From Ignavibacteriales bacterium (GTDB lineage: Bacteria > Bacteroidota > Ignavibacteria > Ignavibacteriales > Melioribacteraceae), in NCBI GenBank assembly GCA_007280825.1, contig QYQI01000034.1, forward strand, positions 1 through 7,170: a DNA stretch of 7,170 nucleotides, written 5' to 3'. Position numbers and translations under genes: made by a program. Every line of letters starts with the position of its first letter. Position 1 is the stretch's first letter. The notes below the pieces were generated by a model. It was not told the origin of the DNA. It ran no database searches and was given only the letters and a program-made list of their open reading frames with translations. This document shows, one piece after another, positions 5,595 to 7,170 of this stretch.

Positions 5595-6891
5595 AGAGAA
5601 CGAAAAATTTCGTGTATTTGTCTGGACTCTCTTCGATTTTGCCAACACGTCATATTCAATAGTTGTAGTTACATTTCTTTATGCAGTTTATTTTAAACAA
5701 ACGGTTGTAGAAGGTAAAGCAGTCGGGGATTTATATTGGAGTATTGGTACAAGCATTTCGATGCTGATCACAGCACTAATATCACCGGTTCTGGGTGCTA
5801 TCGCAGACTATTCAGCCGGTAAAAAAAGATTTTTATTATTCTTCACATTTACTTGCATTATTTCTACTTGTTTACTTTATTTTGTGAATAGGGGAGATAT
5901 ATTTCTCGGATTGACTTTGTTTATCATTGCTAATGTTGGTTTTGAAGCGGGATTAGTTTTTTATGATGCATTCTTACCAGAAATCACAGCACCAAAAAAT
6001 TACGGCAGAGTAAGCGGTTATGGTTTTGCCATGGGTTATTTGGGTTCATTAACTACATTAGCTTTAGTGTTTCCTTTTATTAAATCACATATGATAAAAG
6101 AAACATTTCCGGTTTCTGCACTTGTCTTTTTATTATTTGCAATTCCAATCTTTCTCTTTATTAAGGACAATAGGAGAAATGTTGTTAGAGATAAATCATT
6201 TATTAGGATCGGAGTAACAAGAGTATTCAATACAATTACTCATTTAAGGAACTACAAAAACCTTTCAATATTTTTGCTCGCTTTCTTTTTTTATATCGAA
6301 GGTGTAAATACTGTAATTTATTTTTCGGGTAATTACGCGAGCACAACACTACACTTTAGCATGGAAGAACTTATAGTTTTTTTCCTTATAGTTCAAACAA
6401 CAGCCATTCTTGGTTCTTTAATTTTTGGTTTTTTTGCAGACTCTTACGGACAGAAGAAATCTTTAGTGATCTCGTTAGTGATTTGGATATTGACCATATT
6501 ATTAGCTTTTGCAACAAGTGATAAAAACAATTTTGTAATACAAACGTTCAGCAAAATATTTAATTCTGATCCTGAACGAATCTCAAGATTAAGTTTTTAT
6601 CTTGTTGGATTATTGGCAGGCAGTGTAATGGGTGCTACTCAAAGCACAAGCAGAAGTTTAATGTCTAAACTAACTCCATTTGAGAGGAAGACAGAATTTT
6701 TTGGTTTCTATTCTTTGTTTGGTAAAAGCTCCGCTATTTTGGGTCCGTTGGTTTTTGGTTATGTAAGCTATATAACCGGGGAACAGCGTTTTGCAATCTT
6801 AACAATTTGTATTTTTTTTCTAATCGGATTAGGTGTTCTTAGTTTTGTCAAAGATGAGAGAGAAGAACAAATACAAATTGATATCACTTAG
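5584..6891 (+). CDS. MFS transporter, UMF1 (Atg22-like) type
   Basis: This is an inner-membrane major facilitator protein of 435 residues with about 12 helices. It has UMF1/Atg22-like family marks: TLFDFANTSYSIVV near the N-terminus (15-28), the loop GAIADYSAGKKR (71-82) after helix 2, FYDAFLPEI (126-134) followed by NYGRVSGYGFAMGYLGS (139-155), a second-half loop GFFADSYGQKK (282-292), and QSTSRSLMSKLTP with EFFGFYSLFGKSSAILGPL (353-389). Relatives are mostly uncharacterised in bacteria; the yeast namesake exports amino acids from the vacuole. The substrate here cannot be told from sequence. A polar loop at about 311-336 separates two late helices and is somewhat long. The ATG at 5584 overlaps nusB by 11 bases and has no ribosome binding site. 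An in-frame TTG at 5557, with AGAGGA ending 4 bases before it, would add nine residues. The family N-terminus favours the ATG. The overlap points to co-transcription from the nusB promoter. Confidence 0.9.
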   Translation: MKIKENEKFRVFVWTLFDFANTSYSIVVVTFLYAVYFKQTVVEGKAVGDLYWSIGTSISMLITALISPVLGAIADYSAGKKRFLLFFTFTCIISTCLLYFVNRGDIFLGLTLFIIANVGFEAGLVFYDAFLPEITAPKNYGRVSGYGFAMGYLGSLTTLALVFPFIKSHMIKETFPVSALVFLLFAIPIFLFIKDNRRNVVRDKSFIRIGVTRVFNTITHLRNYKNLSIFLLAFFFYIEGVNTVIYFSGNYASTTLHFSMEELIVFFLIVQTTAILGSLIFGFFADSYGQKKSLVISLVIWILTILLAFATSDKNNFVIQTFSKIFNSDPERISRLSFYLVGLLAGSVMGATQSTSRSLMSKLTPFERKTEFFGFYSLFGKSSAILGPLVFGYVSYITGEQRFAILTICIFFLIGLGVLSFVKDEREEQIQIDIT

Positions 6892-7170
6892 ATTTTTTAA
6901 CGTAACTTAATTTCATAACAAGAAATATTCCTGCCAAAGAAATAATTAGCCATATTAGACCGATCATTATTGTTGGCACATTAATAAGATCAGATAATAT
7001 TGATGCATCTGATATTGCGGAATTTTTTGAAAGTATATCTTCCTTAATATCGAATAAAACATAAACACAACTTAACATTCCAAACAGTCTGAGAATATAA
7101 GAATCAATTCTAATCTGGAGGAAAAAAGCAGAAACGAATAATAAAACTGAATAGAGAACGGCTAATAATA
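6884..7170 (-). CDS. M50B-like membrane metalloprotease family protein, C-terminal part only
   Basis: Reading the minus strand from the right edge, the frame is open for 94 codons to a TGA at 6884-6886. The first ATG in the window (7078) is internal, because the frame continues upstream without a stop through LLAVLYSVLLFVSAFFLQIR (20 residues) and IDSYILRLFG. The visible part has two or three hydrophobic helices. Between them is FGMLSCVYVLFDIKEDI, then a stretch with SDASILSDLINVP, then GLIWLIISLAGIFLVMK and a lysine-rich end. The pattern of a helix ending in DI.(E/D)D, then a SDA segment with a following proline, then a (G/W)xxW helix resembles the C-terminus of M50B-like membrane peptidases as I recall them. 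The zinc-binding HExxH part would be outside the window, so the call is provisional. Its last 8 bases overlap the end of the convergent transporter gene. Confidence 0.6.
   Translation of the reverse strand, partial: LLAVLYSVLLFVSAFFLQIRIDSYILRLFGMLSCVYVLFDIKEDILSKNSAISDASILSDLINVPTIMIGLIWLIISLAGIFLVMKLSYVKKSK

Noticed and set aside
6036..6230. Minus-strand 64-codon frame inside the transporter gene
   Set aside because: It is a shadow of the UMF1 gene on the other strand, with no ribosome binding site and no recognisable protein pattern.
1..7170. A defence island, mobile element or new multi-gene system
   Set aside because: All recognisable genes belong to known housekeeping or envelope families. 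No integrase, transposase, terminal repeat, toxin-antitoxin pair or repeat array was seen, and the only accessory-looking gene is the lone GIY-YIG protein.

Overview
The window is AT-rich, about one third G+C by eye, and gene-dense. Its content is chromosomal housekeeping: a complex I subunit, NAD(P)H-hydrate repair, NusB and small envelope proteins. I see no transposase, integrase, phage gene, CRISPR array, tRNA or rRNA. A nearly perfect Bacteroidota-type promoter (TTTG, 19-bp spacer, TAnnTTTG) stands before nusB. Together with the low G+C and the style of the proteins, this suggests a member of the Bacteroidota/Chlorobiota/Ignavibacteriota group, with an Ignavibacteriales-like genome as my best guess. 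That placement is an inference, not an identification.

Layout from left to right. Positions 1-1421 (+) hold nuoN, the proton-pumping subunit N of NADH:quinone oxidoreductase, cut by the left edge by probably only a few codons. One base after its stop codon comes the stop of a convergent small gene on the minus strand (1423-1779). It encodes a stand-alone GIY-YIG-fold protein whose catalytic arginine and second motif tyrosine look lost. A 154-bp divergent spacer follows, with a perfect 8-bp inverted repeat. A plus-strand cluster then begins: the bifunctional NAD(P)HX epimerase/dehydratase (1934-3499), an overlapping VanZ-like membrane protein (3465-3881), and a DUF218 (SanA/YdcF-type) protein with an unusually long five-helix membrane N-terminus (3949-4974).

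A weak intrinsic terminator and then the nusB promoter separate this cluster from the next unit: nusB (5115-5594) and an overlapping UMF1-type major facilitator transporter (5584-6891). The right edge carries the C-terminal part of a minus-strand membrane protein resembling the M50B-like metalloprotease family (6884-7170). Its end overlaps the transporter's end by 8 bp, and it is open to the edge of the window.

Functionally, NuoN and NnrE/NnrD both belong to NAD(H) metabolism: complex I oxidises NADH, and NnrE/NnrD repairs damaged hydrated NAD(P)H. VanZ-like and DUF218 proteins are both envelope-associated families linked elsewhere to glycopeptide sensitivity, so their adjacency may be functional. 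I found no clearly new multi-gene system. The points most worth a second look are the degenerate GIY-YIG protein, the terminator/promoter junction before nusB (which also corrects its start), the near-identical AGAGGACTTA..TTG start contexts at two overlapping gene junctions, and the DUF218 protein's membrane extension.
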